NCBI GenBank assembly: GCA_964599885.1
Contig: CAZRHH010000005.1
Coordinates: forward strand, 26,919-90,918
Origin: CAZRHH01 sp964599885
GTDB lineage: Bacteria; Chloroflexota; Dehalococcoidia; DSTF01; JACRBR01
Length of the DNA: 64,000 nt
Direction of reading: 5' to 3'
The notes under the pieces were generated by a model. That model was given only the letters and a program-made list of their open reading frames with translations, searched no databases and was not told where the DNA came from. Positions 33,877-41,901 of the stretch are shown one piece after another. The position numbers and the translations under genes were made by a program. Numbering within the stretch: the first letter of the stretch is position 1; each line of letters opens with the position of its first letter.

Positions 33877-34449
33877 GTGGTTAACCGAACGATCAACGCC
33901 GAAGGCTACATGATGCCCCTCGGCGGTCCCGAGTTTTGGCTTCAGGCTGAACTCCAGGACGCCATGGACCGGCTCATCAAGCATCACTTTCGCGATGTGC
34001 TGCTCATGCCGCGTTCCCCGTATCCGCGCGTCGAGCTCAGCGGCCGCATGACGTCCAGCGCCGGTCGCTGCTATCCAGATACCGGCCTCATTCGCATCGC
34101 GACGCTGTACCACCGCGACCACGGCATCGATGAGACGCTGCTCGTCCTCAAGCACGAACTTGCCCACTGGGCGGCGCGCTGGCGGTATGGCACGCGCATC
34201 GCGCCGCATGGAGCGCAATTCCGTGACGTCGCACACGAACTGGATCCGCGCATCACCGTGACATGTCCGCCGTTCGCACATAAGGAACGCGCGCAGCGCC
34301 GCACGTGGGCGATGATGTGCCCGCACTGCCGCCGCCGCTACAGCCGCCGGCGCCGCGACAAGGTGGCGTGCCGCGCCTGCTGCGACAACTACGCAGGCGG
34401 CCAGTACGATCGTCGCTTCCGTCTCCGCGTCATCCCGCGTGCCGAGTGA
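33877..34449 (+). CDS. SprT-like zinc metallopeptidase
   Basis: This 190-residue SprT-like protein has LVLKHELAHWAARW as the HExxH active site and G-T-R-I-A-P-H-G-A-Q-F-R with the third His ligand. A C-terminal zinc ribbon follows (MMCPHCRRRYSRRRRDKVAC, R-A-C-C-D), the usual SprT tail. Eukaryotic relatives (Spartan) cut DNA-protein crosslinks; bacterial SprT roles are less clear. GTG 33877 with GAGGG upstream is used. The HAD gene overlaps its 3' end by 11 bases. Confidence 0.85.
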   Translation: MVNRTINAEGYMMPLGGPEFWLQAELQDAMDRLIKHHFRDVLLMPRSPYPRVELSGRMTSSAGRCYPDTGLIRIATLYHRDHGIDETLLVLKHELAHWAARWRYGTRIAPHGAQFRDVAHELDPRITVTCPPFAHKERAQRRTWAMMCPHCRRRYSRRRRDKVACRACCDNYAGGQYDRRFRLRVIPRAE

Positions 34450-35122
34450 TCCTCCTCGCGTAGCCGTTCTCTTCGATCTCGATGGCGTAATCGTCGACAG
34501 CCGCGCGCACCACGTTGCGGCGTGGGAGCAGTGGGCGCGCGAGCATGCACCCGAATCGCCGCCCAGTTACTTCACACAGATGTTCGGCCTGCGCAACGAC
34601 GCGATCATCGGCGGGCTCTTGCCGAACCTCGAGTCCGCCGAACTCTCCCGGCTGGCCGCGCACAAGGAGTCGCTCTTCCGCGCATCAGCACGCGGCGCAC
34701 TCGAGCGCCTCCCCGGCGTGCGGGCGTTGCTCGACACCCTGGACGGGGAGCGCGTCCCAACGGCCATCGTCACGTCCACGCCGCGAGAGAACCTGGCGCT
34801 CATCCTCGACACGCTCCACCTGACCGGCCGCTTCACCACCCTGGTCGCTGAAGAAGACGCCGAGCGTGGCAAGCCCGACCCGCAAGGCTTCCTCATCGCC
34901 GCCGAACGTCTCGGCATCGAGCCCGAACGGTGCGTGGTGATCGAGGACGCGCCCGCCGGACTCCGGGCAGCGAAGACCGGCGGCATGCGCGCGATCGGCG
35001 TCACGTCGACGCATCCAGCGCCGGATCTCGGCGACGCCGACCTCATCGTCGCGTCACTCGCCGAGGGATCGGTCCGGAAGTTCATCCTCGGAGGTCGGAG
35101 CGACTCGCCTTCGGTCGTGTAG
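34439..35122 (+). CDS. HAD-superfamily phosphatase, beta-phosphoglucomutase-like
   Basis: This 227-residue HAD hydrolase shows motif I VLFDLDGVIVDSRAHH, motif II VTSTPRENL, the Lys in ERGKPDPQGF and motif IV VIEDAPAGLRAAKTGG. The first cap helix region (AHHVAAWEQWA) fits the beta-phosphoglucomutase/GPH subgroup, which acts on sugar phosphates or phosphoglycolate. The start GTG 34439 overlaps the SprT-like gene by 11 bases, so the two are cotranscribed. The substrate is unknown. Confidence 0.87.
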   Translation: MPSDPPRVAVLFDLDGVIVDSRAHHVAAWEQWAREHAPESPPSYFTQMFGLRNDAIIGGLLPNLESAELSRLAAHKESLFRASARGALERLPGVRALLDTLDGERVPTAIVTSTPRENLALILDTLHLTGRFTTLVAEEDAERGKPDPQGFLIAAERLGIEPERCVVIEDAPAGLRAAKTGGMRAIGVTSTHPAPDLGDADLIVASLAEGSVRKFILGGRSDSPSVV

Positions 35123-35343
35123 CTCGTTGACAACGTAGCTTCGCCCGGCGTACCATCGCCCCCACCGGCGACAACAACGAAGCCTGACGAAGCAACCGGC
35201 AATCGGCACAGCGTTCACCTTTCGACGGGCAGGGCGTTGTACGAGCGACCGGATCGCTAGCCCTGGCGTCGTGCGTGCGGATCCGCGCACCTCTACTATC
35301 GCAATCACGCAGAGTCTGATGTTCACGACAGCGAGGGCAAGCC

Positions 35344-36708
35344 ATGCACAAGAAGGCATTGGGACTAGCGGCGGCGATGCTGATCATCGCCGTGATCGGC
35401 TTCGCGTTCATGGGCGTGGCGGCGGCCGGCAGCAACAATCGCGGCGCGAAACCGACGAAGACCCCCAAGCCTGAGCCGACGCGCAACGAGCGCCATCTTC
35501 CCGCCAGCATTCAACTCACGCCCGACCCGCTGCAGATCGCCTGTGACGGCGTCGAGGCGAGCACGCTCATGGTGCGCGTCACCGACGCACGCGGCAAGAC
35601 GGTCCCGAATGGCACGGTCGCCACCTTCAGCGTGGACTACGGCGTCGCCCAGCCTTCGCAGACTGAGACCCGCAAGGGCGAAGCGAAGACGAACATCGTC
35701 CTCTCACGCCAGGCAGCGAGTTCGTTCTCTGGCGCCTTCGCGACGGTGCGGGTCGGCGACATCGAGGCTTCCATCCGCATCCGCTGCGACGGCGCGGGCG
35801 GCTGCGCCCAGTTTCCGACCAGCCCGCCCTGCCAGCCGCCCGACTGCCCGGCATCGCCGCCAACGAGTCCGCCCTGCGATGATGATCCGGATCCCTGTCC
35901 TACGCACCCAATGAGCCCGCCGTGTTTGACGGCGACACCTAACAACCCGAACCCCTGCCCGAACGGCGCACCCGTCAGCCCGCCGTGCTTGACCGCGACA
36001 CCAACCGTTCCGGATCCCTGCTCCGACCCCGGCGCGCCCTTCAGCCCGCCCTGCGGCACGCCCACGCCCACGCCGAACGCCCCGGCGCGCTTCGCCATCG
36101 ACTGCGATCTGTCTTCTGCCGGCATTCAGCAAGATTGTGACTATCCGCTCGATACCGCTGAGATCAAAGTAGGCATCGTACTCGTCAACGATTCCGGGGA
36201 GAGCAGATTCATGGCCTCGTTCCAATTCGATCTCGTCAACCCACGCAAGGATCTGCTGTTCCCTCCACCCGTGATCGGCACGTTTTACGACGCCAACCCC
36301 GATTTCAACGACGCATTGAACGCTGAGGGCAACGCTTGGGACTGTGAGATCTTTCCGCTAAGTAACGATACGGGCACGGGCGCGCCCGGGACGACGGTGT
36401 CGCGGCTGGGATGTCTCGTCCTCGTGCAACCGCCCCCCGGTAGTATCGTCCCGGCGAACGGCGCCGTTCTACTCGCCACCGTCTCCTTTGACGTCACCGA
36501 CGGAGCACCGGCCTCCGACATCCGGCTCGGACTCACGCAAGCGCTTGCCGCGGACGAATTCGGTATGGACTTCACGGATTGCTACTTCCCGCCGGGTCTG
36601 TGCACTACGGCCACCATCCATCTGTTCAACCCGCTGCTTACGCCCCTTCCGGGCGGCACAGATACTCCGACCCCGATAACCAACATCACACCCACGCCGG
36701 CGCCGTAG
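35344..36708 (+). CDS. Secreted repeat protein with Ig-like and cohesin-like domains
   Basis: A signal peptide (MHKKALGLAAAMLIIAVIGF...) is followed by a Pro/Thr linker (KPTKTPKPEPT), a Big_1/Ig-like domain (QLTPDPLQIACDGVEASTLM to about 145), then a 110-residue Cys/Pro-rich repeat: S-P-P-C occurs six times at spacings of about 10-25 residues (SPPC, D-P-C-P). The C-terminal ~190 residues form a cohesin/DUF11-like beta domain (EIKVGIVLVNDSGESRFMAS) ending with Thr/Pro-rich PTPITNITPTPAP. It has no LPXTG or membrane helix at the end. It is probably secreted or surface-bound. Its function is unknown. Confidence 0.65.
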   Translation: MHKKALGLAAAMLIIAVIGFAFMGVAAAGSNNRGAKPTKTPKPEPTRNERHLPASIQLTPDPLQIACDGVEASTLMVRVTDARGKTVPNGTVATFSVDYGVAQPSQTETRKGEAKTNIVLSRQAASSFSGAFATVRVGDIEASIRIRCDGAGGCAQFPTSPPCQPPDCPASPPTSPPCDDDPDPCPTHPMSPPCLTATPNNPNPCPNGAPVSPPCLTATPTVPDPCSDPGAPFSPPCGTPTPTPNAPARFAIDCDLSSAGIQQDCDYPLDTAEIKVGIVLVNDSGESRFMASFQFDLVNPRKDLLFPPPVIGTFYDANPDFNDALNAEGNAWDCEIFPLSNDTGTGAPGTTVSRLGCLVLVQPPPGSIVPANGAVLLATVSFDVTDGAPASDIRLGLTQALAADEFGMDFTDCYFPPGLCTTATIHLFNPLLTPLPGGTDTPTPITNITPTPAP

Positions 36709-36796
36709 CCGCCCAACGTGCGATTCGTCGTGGCGAGGTAATCGCGTTGGATCGCGCGTTCGATGTCCGTCCCTCTGCGAAGCTGTGGAAGACCGC

Positions 36797-37042
36797 CTAC
36801 GCCCGCGTCATCCGGTCGACGACGCCGAGCACTGATTCGACCAGCACGTGGTCGCCCGGCTGCGGGTCGTCGTAGATCATGTCGAACGACAGCCGCGCCT
36901 CGCGCGACTGCTCCGGCGCCGACGTGAGGCGGAACAGCACCGCGAAGTAGCGCGTACCATGCAACTCATACGGCCGCACATCGACGATCTCGCCGTCCTG
37001 CGGCTTCGCCCGTTCCCCGCCGCGTACCCACTTCCCGCTCAC
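36797..37042 (-). CDS. Small beta-rich protein in the thiolase/DUF35 operon
   Basis: This 81-residue protein (MSGKWVRGGERAKPQDGEIV..., ending V-L-V-E-S-V-L-G-V-V-D-R) looks like a small beta-barrel or OB-like domain. Its start overlaps the DUF35 stop by four bases (37039-37042), so it is the last gene of the thiolase operon. No function can be assigned; by position it may help the acyl-CoA complex. Confidence 0.55.
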   Translation of the reverse strand: MSGKWVRGGERAKPQDGEIVDVRPYELHGTRYFAVLFRLTSAPEQSREARLSFDMIYDDPQPGDHVLVESVLGVVDRMTRA

Positions 37043-37449
37043 GCGTCCGCCTTCGTGAAGCGCACGAGCGTCGTATCGTCCGACACGTCGTCGAAGTACG
37101 CCTGCAGTGGCATATCGACGTGCAGCTCATCATCCGGCACGCCGACGACGTTCGAGACGATGCGCGGCCCCTCGTCCAGCTCGACGACGGCGTACTGGTA
37201 GGGAACCTCGTCCTCAAAGCCCGGGAACTTCTGATGCATCAGCCCGAAGCTGTAGAGCGTGCCGCGCCCGCTCGCCGCCACCCACGCCGTCTCAGTCGAC
37301 CAGCAGTCCGGGCAGCGCGGCCGCGACGGCAGCCGGTACGCGCCGCAGCTCTCACACCGCATCAGCATCAGCTCATGCCGCCGCGCGCCCTCATAGAACT
37401 CGCGCGATTCGTCATCGGCCTGCGGGATCGGGCGTGTGTAGTCGGTCAT
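37039..37449 (-). CDS. DUF35 zinc-ribbon/OB-fold protein
   Basis: This 136-residue protein has the four-Cys zinc ribbon R-C-E-S-C-G-A-Y-R and C-P-D-C, then an OB-fold (GTLYSFGLMHQKF, Y-Q-Y-A-V-V-E-L, RIVSNVVG). DUF35 proteins bind acyl-CoA and work with thiolase-fold partners (for example the ChsH2-Ltp2 complex of steroid side-chain breakdown, or SCP-x-like thiolases). The partner gene lies in the same operon, one gene upstream (37859-39049). Its start overlaps the YjbR stop by four bases. Confidence 0.88.
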   Translation of the reverse strand: MTDYTRPIPQADDESREFYEGARRHELMLMRCESCGAYRLPSRPRCPDCWSTETAWVAASGRGTLYSFGLMHQKFPGFEDEVPYQYAVVELDEGPRIVSNVVGVPDDELHVDMPLQAYFDDVSDDTTLVRFTKADA

Positions 37450-37853
37450 CGTCGATTTCGCGCCGCCGGCTTCGCCCGGGATCGCGCCGGCGGGGCGGCG
37501 GCCTCACCGGCGAACGCCGCTACCAGCTTCGCCGGCGCCAGCCGCCGCCACGACTGCTCGATCAGCTCGCGCCGTTCGCTCTCGCGCACCTGCGTCAATC
37601 GGACGAGAATCGTCGGATAACCACGATAGTGATCCGTTAGAAAGAAGGCTTCCGGCATCGTAGACATCAGGAACTCCTGCTCGATGTCCTCCACGGGCTT
37701 CAGCACAAGCACACCCTCCTCGCGCAGCCGCGCAATGAACTTGTTCTTCACGTAGAACCCCGGCGTGCCGTACGACGAACGCTCGCCGACTTCCGGAAGC
37801 GCCAGCATCATCTCCCGCACCTGCTCGAACGACACGCCCTTTGGCTTCGCCAT
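37446..37853 (-). CDS. MmcQ/YjbR-family protein
   Basis: This 135-residue protein matches the MmcQ/YjbR fold: EQVREMMLALPEVGERSSYG, then G-F-Y-V-K-N-K-F-I-A-R and L-T-D-H-Y-R-G-Y-P-T-I-L-V-R-L. The C-terminus is an Ala/Pro/Arg tail. YjbR proteins bind DNA or small ligands; the role here is unknown. ATG 37853 is chosen over the ORF start at 37862. It lies between the thiolase and DUF35 genes with overlapping or near-overlapping ends, so it belongs to that operon. Confidence 0.8.
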   Translation of the reverse strand: MAKPKGVSFEQVREMMLALPEVGERSSYGTPGFYVKNKFIARLREEGVLVLKPVEDIEQEFLMSTMPEAFFLTDHYRGYPTILVRLTQVRESERRELIEQSWRRLAPAKLVAAFAGEAAAPPARSRAKPAARNRR

Positions 37854-37858
37854 CACCC

Positions 37859-39049
37859 TCACCCCTTATCCGGCGACAGCACGAGCGTGCTGTGATGATC
37901 GAGTATCCCGCCGTTGCCGGTGACCAGCACCACATCGTGCTTCGCGACCTGACGCTCGCCGCCCTGACCGCGCGCCTGGATCACACCCTCCGATAGCGGC
38001 GTCATACCCCACATGTAGAACGCGCTCAACTGACCGCCACCCGTGTTCGTCGGCAGCGAGCCGCCCGGCCCCAGCTTGCCATCCGCGACGAATGGGCCGC
38101 CCTCGCCCTTCGCGCAGAAGCCGTAGTCCTCGAGCGTCACCAGCACCGTGTACGTGTAGCAGTCGTACGCCTGCAGCACGTCCACGTCTTCGATACCGAT
38201 GCCGGCCATCGCGAACGCCGTCGCCTTCGACATCGGCGCCCCCGTCTGCGTTTCGACATCCCAGCCCTTGCGCCGCATGTCGCCCGGGTGCCCCTGCCCC
38301 ATGCCCCAGATGTACGCCGGCGGCTGCGCCAGGTCGCGCGCTTCATCCGCCCGCGAGACGATCACCGCCACGCCGCCGTTCGACACGAGGCAGCAGTCCA
38401 GCAGGTGCAGCGGCTCCGCCACCCACCGCGACGCGTGGTAATCCTCCATCGTGATCGGCGCGCGATGTTCCGCGAGCGGGTTCATCGCCGCCCATGCCCG
38501 CTCGGCGACAGCGATCGCGCCGAAGTGGTCGTTCGTCGTGCCGTACATCGCCATGTGGCGACGCGCCGCGATCGCGTAATGCGCGTTGATGCCAAACACG
38601 CCAAACGCCGGATAGAGCCCGCCCATACCGCTCGGGCGTGTCGGGCGCCCCATGCTGGCGTACACGGAACCGCCGCCCTTGCCCTCACGCAGCGGCGCAT
38701 CCGCGAACACGCACACGACGTGATTCGCCATCCCGTGAATCACCGCCAGCGCGGCGTACTGCACCATCACGTTCGCCGTCGCGCCGCCGACGGTCATGCT
38801 CGAAAGCAGCCGCAGGTGCGTCAACCCAAGATAGTTCTGCAACCCGACGCCACCCATCCCGCCCGGTGACGTCACCCCCGGATTCACGAGCAGCCCGTCG
38901 ATCTGCTCCTTCCGCAGTCCTGCATCGGCAACGGCGCGCTGGATCGCCTCCGCGGCGAAGTGCGACGTGTCATGCCCGTACACGCGCCCCATCTCGGAAA
39001 TGCCGAGCCCCGTGATAGCCGCCTTCGCCTTCAGTTCGCGTCCGTCCAT
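37859..39049 (-). CDS. Thiolase-fold protein without the usual nucleophilic Cys (Ltp2/SCP-x-like)
   Basis: This 396-residue thiolase-fold protein has the N-terminal A-A-I-T-G-L-G-I-S-E-M-G and F-A-A-E-A-I-Q-R-A-V segments. At the place of the nucleophile loop (C-x-S-G) it reads S-S-M-T-V-G-G-A, with no Cys. The C-terminal half carries YDCYTYTVLVTLEDYGF and NTGGGQLSAFYMWGM, which resemble Ltp2-type aldolases that cleave acyl-CoA side chains with a DUF35 partner. A retro-aldol or lyase role is thus more likely than classical thiolysis. AAGGAG precedes ATG 39049 by seven bases. It leads the thiolase-YjbR-DUF35-81aa operon. Confidence 0.8.
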   Translation of the reverse strand: MDGRELKAKAAITGLGISEMGRVYGHDTSHFAAEAIQRAVADAGLRKEQIDGLLVNPGVTSPGGMGGVGLQNYLGLTHLRLLSSMTVGGATANVMVQYAALAVIHGMANHVVCVFADAPLREGKGGGSVYASMGRPTRPSGMGGLYPAFGVFGINAHYAIAARRHMAMYGTTNDHFGAIAVAERAWAAMNPLAEHRAPITMEDYHASRWVAEPLHLLDCCLVSNGGVAVIVSRADEARDLAQPPAYIWGMGQGHPGDMRRKGWDVETQTGAPMSKATAFAMAGIGIEDVDVLQAYDCYTYTVLVTLEDYGFCAKGEGGPFVADGKLGPGGSLPTNTGGGQLSAFYMWGMTPLSEGVIQARGQGGERQVAKHDVVLVTGNGGILDHHSTLVLSPDKG

Positions 39050-39130
39050 GCGCTGCTCCTTCGTGCGTGCAGTGTCGCCGTGTCAGCATGATGCGGCAAG
39101 ACGCGCTGCCCTATCTCCCGCGCCACATCG

Positions 39131-39158
39131 ATCCATCCTCCAGCTTCTATCCTCCAAT
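39131..39158. repeat. Pyrimidine-rich CCATCCTCCAG-type repeat
   Basis: Two degenerate units (ATCCATCCTCCAG and TATCCTCCAAT) lie in the promoter region between the thiolase and GT39 genes. Same family as 628-658. Confidence 0.35.
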
Positions 39159-39219
39159 CCCGGGCGCAGCTACCGGCACGTCCCGGCGCAACCTACAATG
39201 CGCGACCGGAGGACGATCG

Positions 39220-40554
39220 ATGCCCACACTTCTGGATCGCGCCCGCGAGTTACTACGGCTGCGCGAAACGCAGATCGTCGCGGCGATCACCCTGATCGCG
39301 CTGGCCCTGCGTCTCGTCTGGGTGCTGACGGTCGACACTGGGCTGCTCGAATACGCCGACATGCAGTGGTACTACGTCACCGCCAAGAACCTCGCCGATG
39401 GCCACGGGCTGACCGTTCGCGTTGAGCCGCCGGCCGGCAACATCCCCGGCCCCGGCGGAGTGCAGGCCGTACTCTGGCCGCCCGGATATCCGCTCGCACT
39501 CGGCGCCGTCTTCAAGGTGTTCGGCGCCAGTTTGACCGCCGGCAAGGTGCTAAACGCCGTCATCAGCGCGCTCACGGTGCCGCTCGTCTATCTGCTGGCG
39601 CGTCGCGTATTCGGTAAACGCCAGGCGCTCGTCGCCGCCGTGCTGTTCGCGCTCTATCCCGCAAGCATCGTCTGGACGTCGGTGCTCTTCTCCGACACGG
39701 CGTCGGTGCTGCCGTTTGCGGCGGCGACGGTCGTGCTGCTGTACGCCGGCCCACACCCCGAGCCACGCACAGCGCTCGCATTCGGCGCGCTCGCCGGCGC
39801 CGCGACGATCATTCGACCGCAAGCCGCCGTCATCGTCCTCGCCGCGATCGGGTATTGGTGGCTGCGCAGCGAGCGCAAGCGCGACACGCTCGCGCCGCTC
39901 GCCGCGAGCATCGCCGGCGTCTGCCTGTTCGTCGTCCCGATCAGCGTCTGGAACAGCGTGCGATACGACGGACCGATGCTGCTCTCACAGAACGCCGGCT
40001 ACAACCTCCGCATCGGCCACGCGCCGTACTCGACCGGACGCTACGCGCAGCCCGTCGATCTCTGGGCCGCCACACCGAACTTCGACCGCGGCGATCTCCC
40101 CGACGAGGGGCTCGCGTTTCGTCGCGCGATCAAGTACGCCGCCACGCATCCGCTTCGTGAAGTCGAGCTGTCGGGGCGCAAACTCTTCTACCTCTACACG
40201 ACGGACTCCGACGCCGTCGTATTCGCATCGACGGCCGGCCGCACGCCCATCCGCTCAGCGGATTTCACGCAGCGCCTGATGGATCTCTCGGACGTCGTCG
40301 CGTTCGGCGTGTTGATTCTCGCCGTCGCGTCACTGCCGCTAACGTTCTCGCTGCGAGACGAGCGGCTCGCGCTGTGGCTCATCGTGCTATTGTGGTCAGC
40401 GGCTCACGTCGTCTTCTTCGGCGAACCCCGCTTTCGCCTGCCGGTCCTGCCGATCGTGCTGACGTTCGCCGCCGTCACCCTCGTCGAAGCCGCCCGCCTC
40501 GCCGCCGCATCCTTCCGCGAAGATCACCCAACAACGAAAGCGCCAGGCGGCTAG
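39220..40554 (+). CDS. GT39-like (ArnT/PMT-type) membrane glycosyltransferase
   Basis: This 444-residue protein has about ten membrane helices and the first outer loop with the acidic pair of GT-C enzymes (LLEYADMQWYYVTAKNLADG). Further family-like motifs are VLWPPGYPLALGAVFKVFG and L-S-Q-N-A-G-Y-N-L-R-I-G-H. Such enzymes move a sugar from a polyprenyl carrier to proteins or lipids outside the membrane. GGAGG lies eight bases before ATG 39220; TACAAT at 39195 is a -10 candidate. A paralogue (40585-41901) converges with it. Confidence 0.82.
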   Translation: MPTLLDRARELLRLRETQIVAAITLIALALRLVWVLTVDTGLLEYADMQWYYVTAKNLADGHGLTVRVEPPAGNIPGPGGVQAVLWPPGYPLALGAVFKVFGASLTAGKVLNAVISALTVPLVYLLARRVFGKRQALVAAVLFALYPASIVWTSVLFSDTASVLPFAAATVVLLYAGPHPEPRTALAFGALAGAATIIRPQAAVIVLAAIGYWWLRSERKRDTLAPLAASIAGVCLFVVPISVWNSVRYDGPMLLSQNAGYNLRIGHAPYSTGRYAQPVDLWAATPNFDRGDLPDEGLAFRRAIKYAATHPLREVELSGRKLFYLYTTDSDAVVFASTAGRTPIRSADFTQRLMDLSDVVAFGVLILAVASLPLTFSLRDERLALWLIVLLWSAAHVVFFGEPRFRLPVLPIVLTFAAVTLVEAARLAAASFREDHPTTKAPGG

Positions 40555-40584
40555 CAGGAATGCCGCCTCTCCGACCTCCCACCC

Positions 40585-41901
40585 CTACCCTCTGCGCCTC
40601 CGTGCCTCTGTGGTAAAGATCCAAACGCGCATGACAACGCCCGCCGACAGCACCGCCATCACCGGCACCAGCGGCGCGTGATAGCGCGGCTCGCCCGCGA
40701 ACATCGTGTGCAGCAGCACCCACACGCCGCACGCCGACCACAACGCCCACGCCACGCGCGTCCGCGCGACGAACAGCGGCGACACGATCGTCAGCGCCAG
40801 CAGCGGATACCAGTAGGCGTGACCGAGCCAGGTCCACACGTCCCGATCGCCGACGCTGATCTCCGTGCGTCCGAGACTCTCCGACCAGCGGATCGCCGGC
40901 CGCGCGTCCGACCTCAGCAAATAGCCGACGCGCCGCACTGCGAGCTCCGCTTCGCGCTGCGGATGATCGAACGCGTACTCGATCGCCCGCTCCGTGCCGA
41001 GATCGTTGAACAACGCCTCGCGCTCTTTGAAGCTGATGCCCGGCTGCTCGTCCCAGAGATCCTGCGGCGGGATCGACGTCCCCTTTGAGTACGGCGCGTG
41101 CGCCAGCCGCAGGTTGTAGCCGAGATTGTTGTTGATCAGCGTCGGCTCGCCCATGCGGATCTCGTTCCGCACCGCCCACGGCACGACGAACAGCGCGATC
41201 GCGGCCACCACCGGCGCGAACGTCCGCATAAGGCTGCGCGCGTCGAACCCGCGCACGAGCAGCACGGCGACCGGCACGATCATCAGCAGCCCCTGCGATC
41301 GCACGAACGCCGTAGCGATCAGCAGCAGCCCCGTCACGAAGTACGCACCAATCGTCCCGCGATCGCGCGCCCAAACAGCACACGCAATCGTCGACGTGAT
41401 TCCGAGCGTAAAGAGCGCCTCGCTAAACAGCGCCGCCGTCCAATACACATTCGCCGGCGCAACAGCGACAAGCGCCGCGGCTAGTAGTCCGACAGCGGTG
41501 CCGCGGTCGCCCCGTCTGTTCTCTGCTTCGTGTTCTCTGTTCTCGAACAGCCGCCGCCCCAGGTAAAACGCCGGCGCCACCGTCAGCGCGCCGGCCAGCG
41601 CGTTCAGCGCCTTCGCCCAACGCTCGTCAGCGCCGAACGCCGCGTACAGCGGCGCGATCGCGGCGGGATACCCTGGCGCCCAAAACGCCGTCGCTTCGCT
41701 TTCGTCGCCAGAAACAAACCCGCGCTCGTCCACCGCAACGCTAAACCCCCGCCCCTCGGCGATGTTCACGGCGGTCGCGTGGTAGTACTGCGGATCAGAC
41801 AGCGGCGGCAGCACCGTATCGGTGGCGCCGAGCCAGGCGACGCGCAGACCCAGCGCAACGACGAAGATCGCCGCAAGCGCGACGTACGTGCGCCGCCTCA
41901 A
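40585..41901 (-). CDS. GT39-like (ArnT/PMT-type) membrane glycosyltransferase, paralogue
   Basis: This 438-residue GT-C protein is a paralogue of 39220-40554: PLSDPQYYHATAVNIAEG, then FWAPGYPAAIAPLYAAFG and N-L-G-Y-N-L-R-L-A-H-A-P-Y-S-K-G. Between helices 3 and 4 it has an extra run E-N-R-E-H-E-A-E-N-R-R-G-D-R-G, absent from the paralogue. That run is encoded by a dispersed TTCTCTG repeat. The last codons (T-T-E-A-R-R-R-R-G) come from another common repeat. Its ATG overlaps the stop of the signal-peptidase-like gene (ATGA), so it is the last gene of the ileS operon. Confidence 0.82.
   Translation of the reverse strand: MRRRTYVALAAIFVVALGLRVAWLGATDTVLPPLSDPQYYHATAVNIAEGRGFSVAVDERGFVSGDESEATAFWAPGYPAAIAPLYAAFGADERWAKALNALAGALTVAPAFYLGRRLFENREHEAENRRGDRGTAVGLLAAALVAVAPANVYWTAALFSEALFTLGITSTIACAVWARDRGTIGAYFVTGLLLIATAFVRSQGLLMIVPVAVLLVRGFDARSLMRTFAPVVAAIALFVVPWAVRNEIRMGEPTLINNNLGYNLRLAHAPYSKGTSIPPQDLWDEQPGISFKEREALFNDLGTERAIEYAFDHPQREAELAVRRVGYLLRSDARPAIRWSESLGRTEISVGDRDVWTWLGHAYWYPLLALTIVSPLFVARTRVAWALWSACGVWVLLHTMFAGEPRYHAPLVPVMAVLSAGVVMRVWIFTTEARRRRG
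40590..40616. repeat. Dispersed repeat at the 3' end of a GT39 gene
   Basis: The string CTCTGCGCCTCCGTGCCTCT-GTGGT, or ACCACAGAGGCACGGAGGC on the other strand, is a string I recall as common in many unrelated bacterial genomes. Here it supplies the last nine codons of the gene at 40585-41901. Confidence 0.45.
41515..41548. repeat. TTCTCTG-type repeat inside a GT39 gene
   Basis: TCTGTTCTCTGCTTCGTGTT-CTCTGTTCTCG is made of TTCTCTG/TTCTC units, as in the intergenic repeat at 51429-51469. In the minus-strand gene it encodes the Glu/Asn/Arg-rich insertion. Confidence 0.6.
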
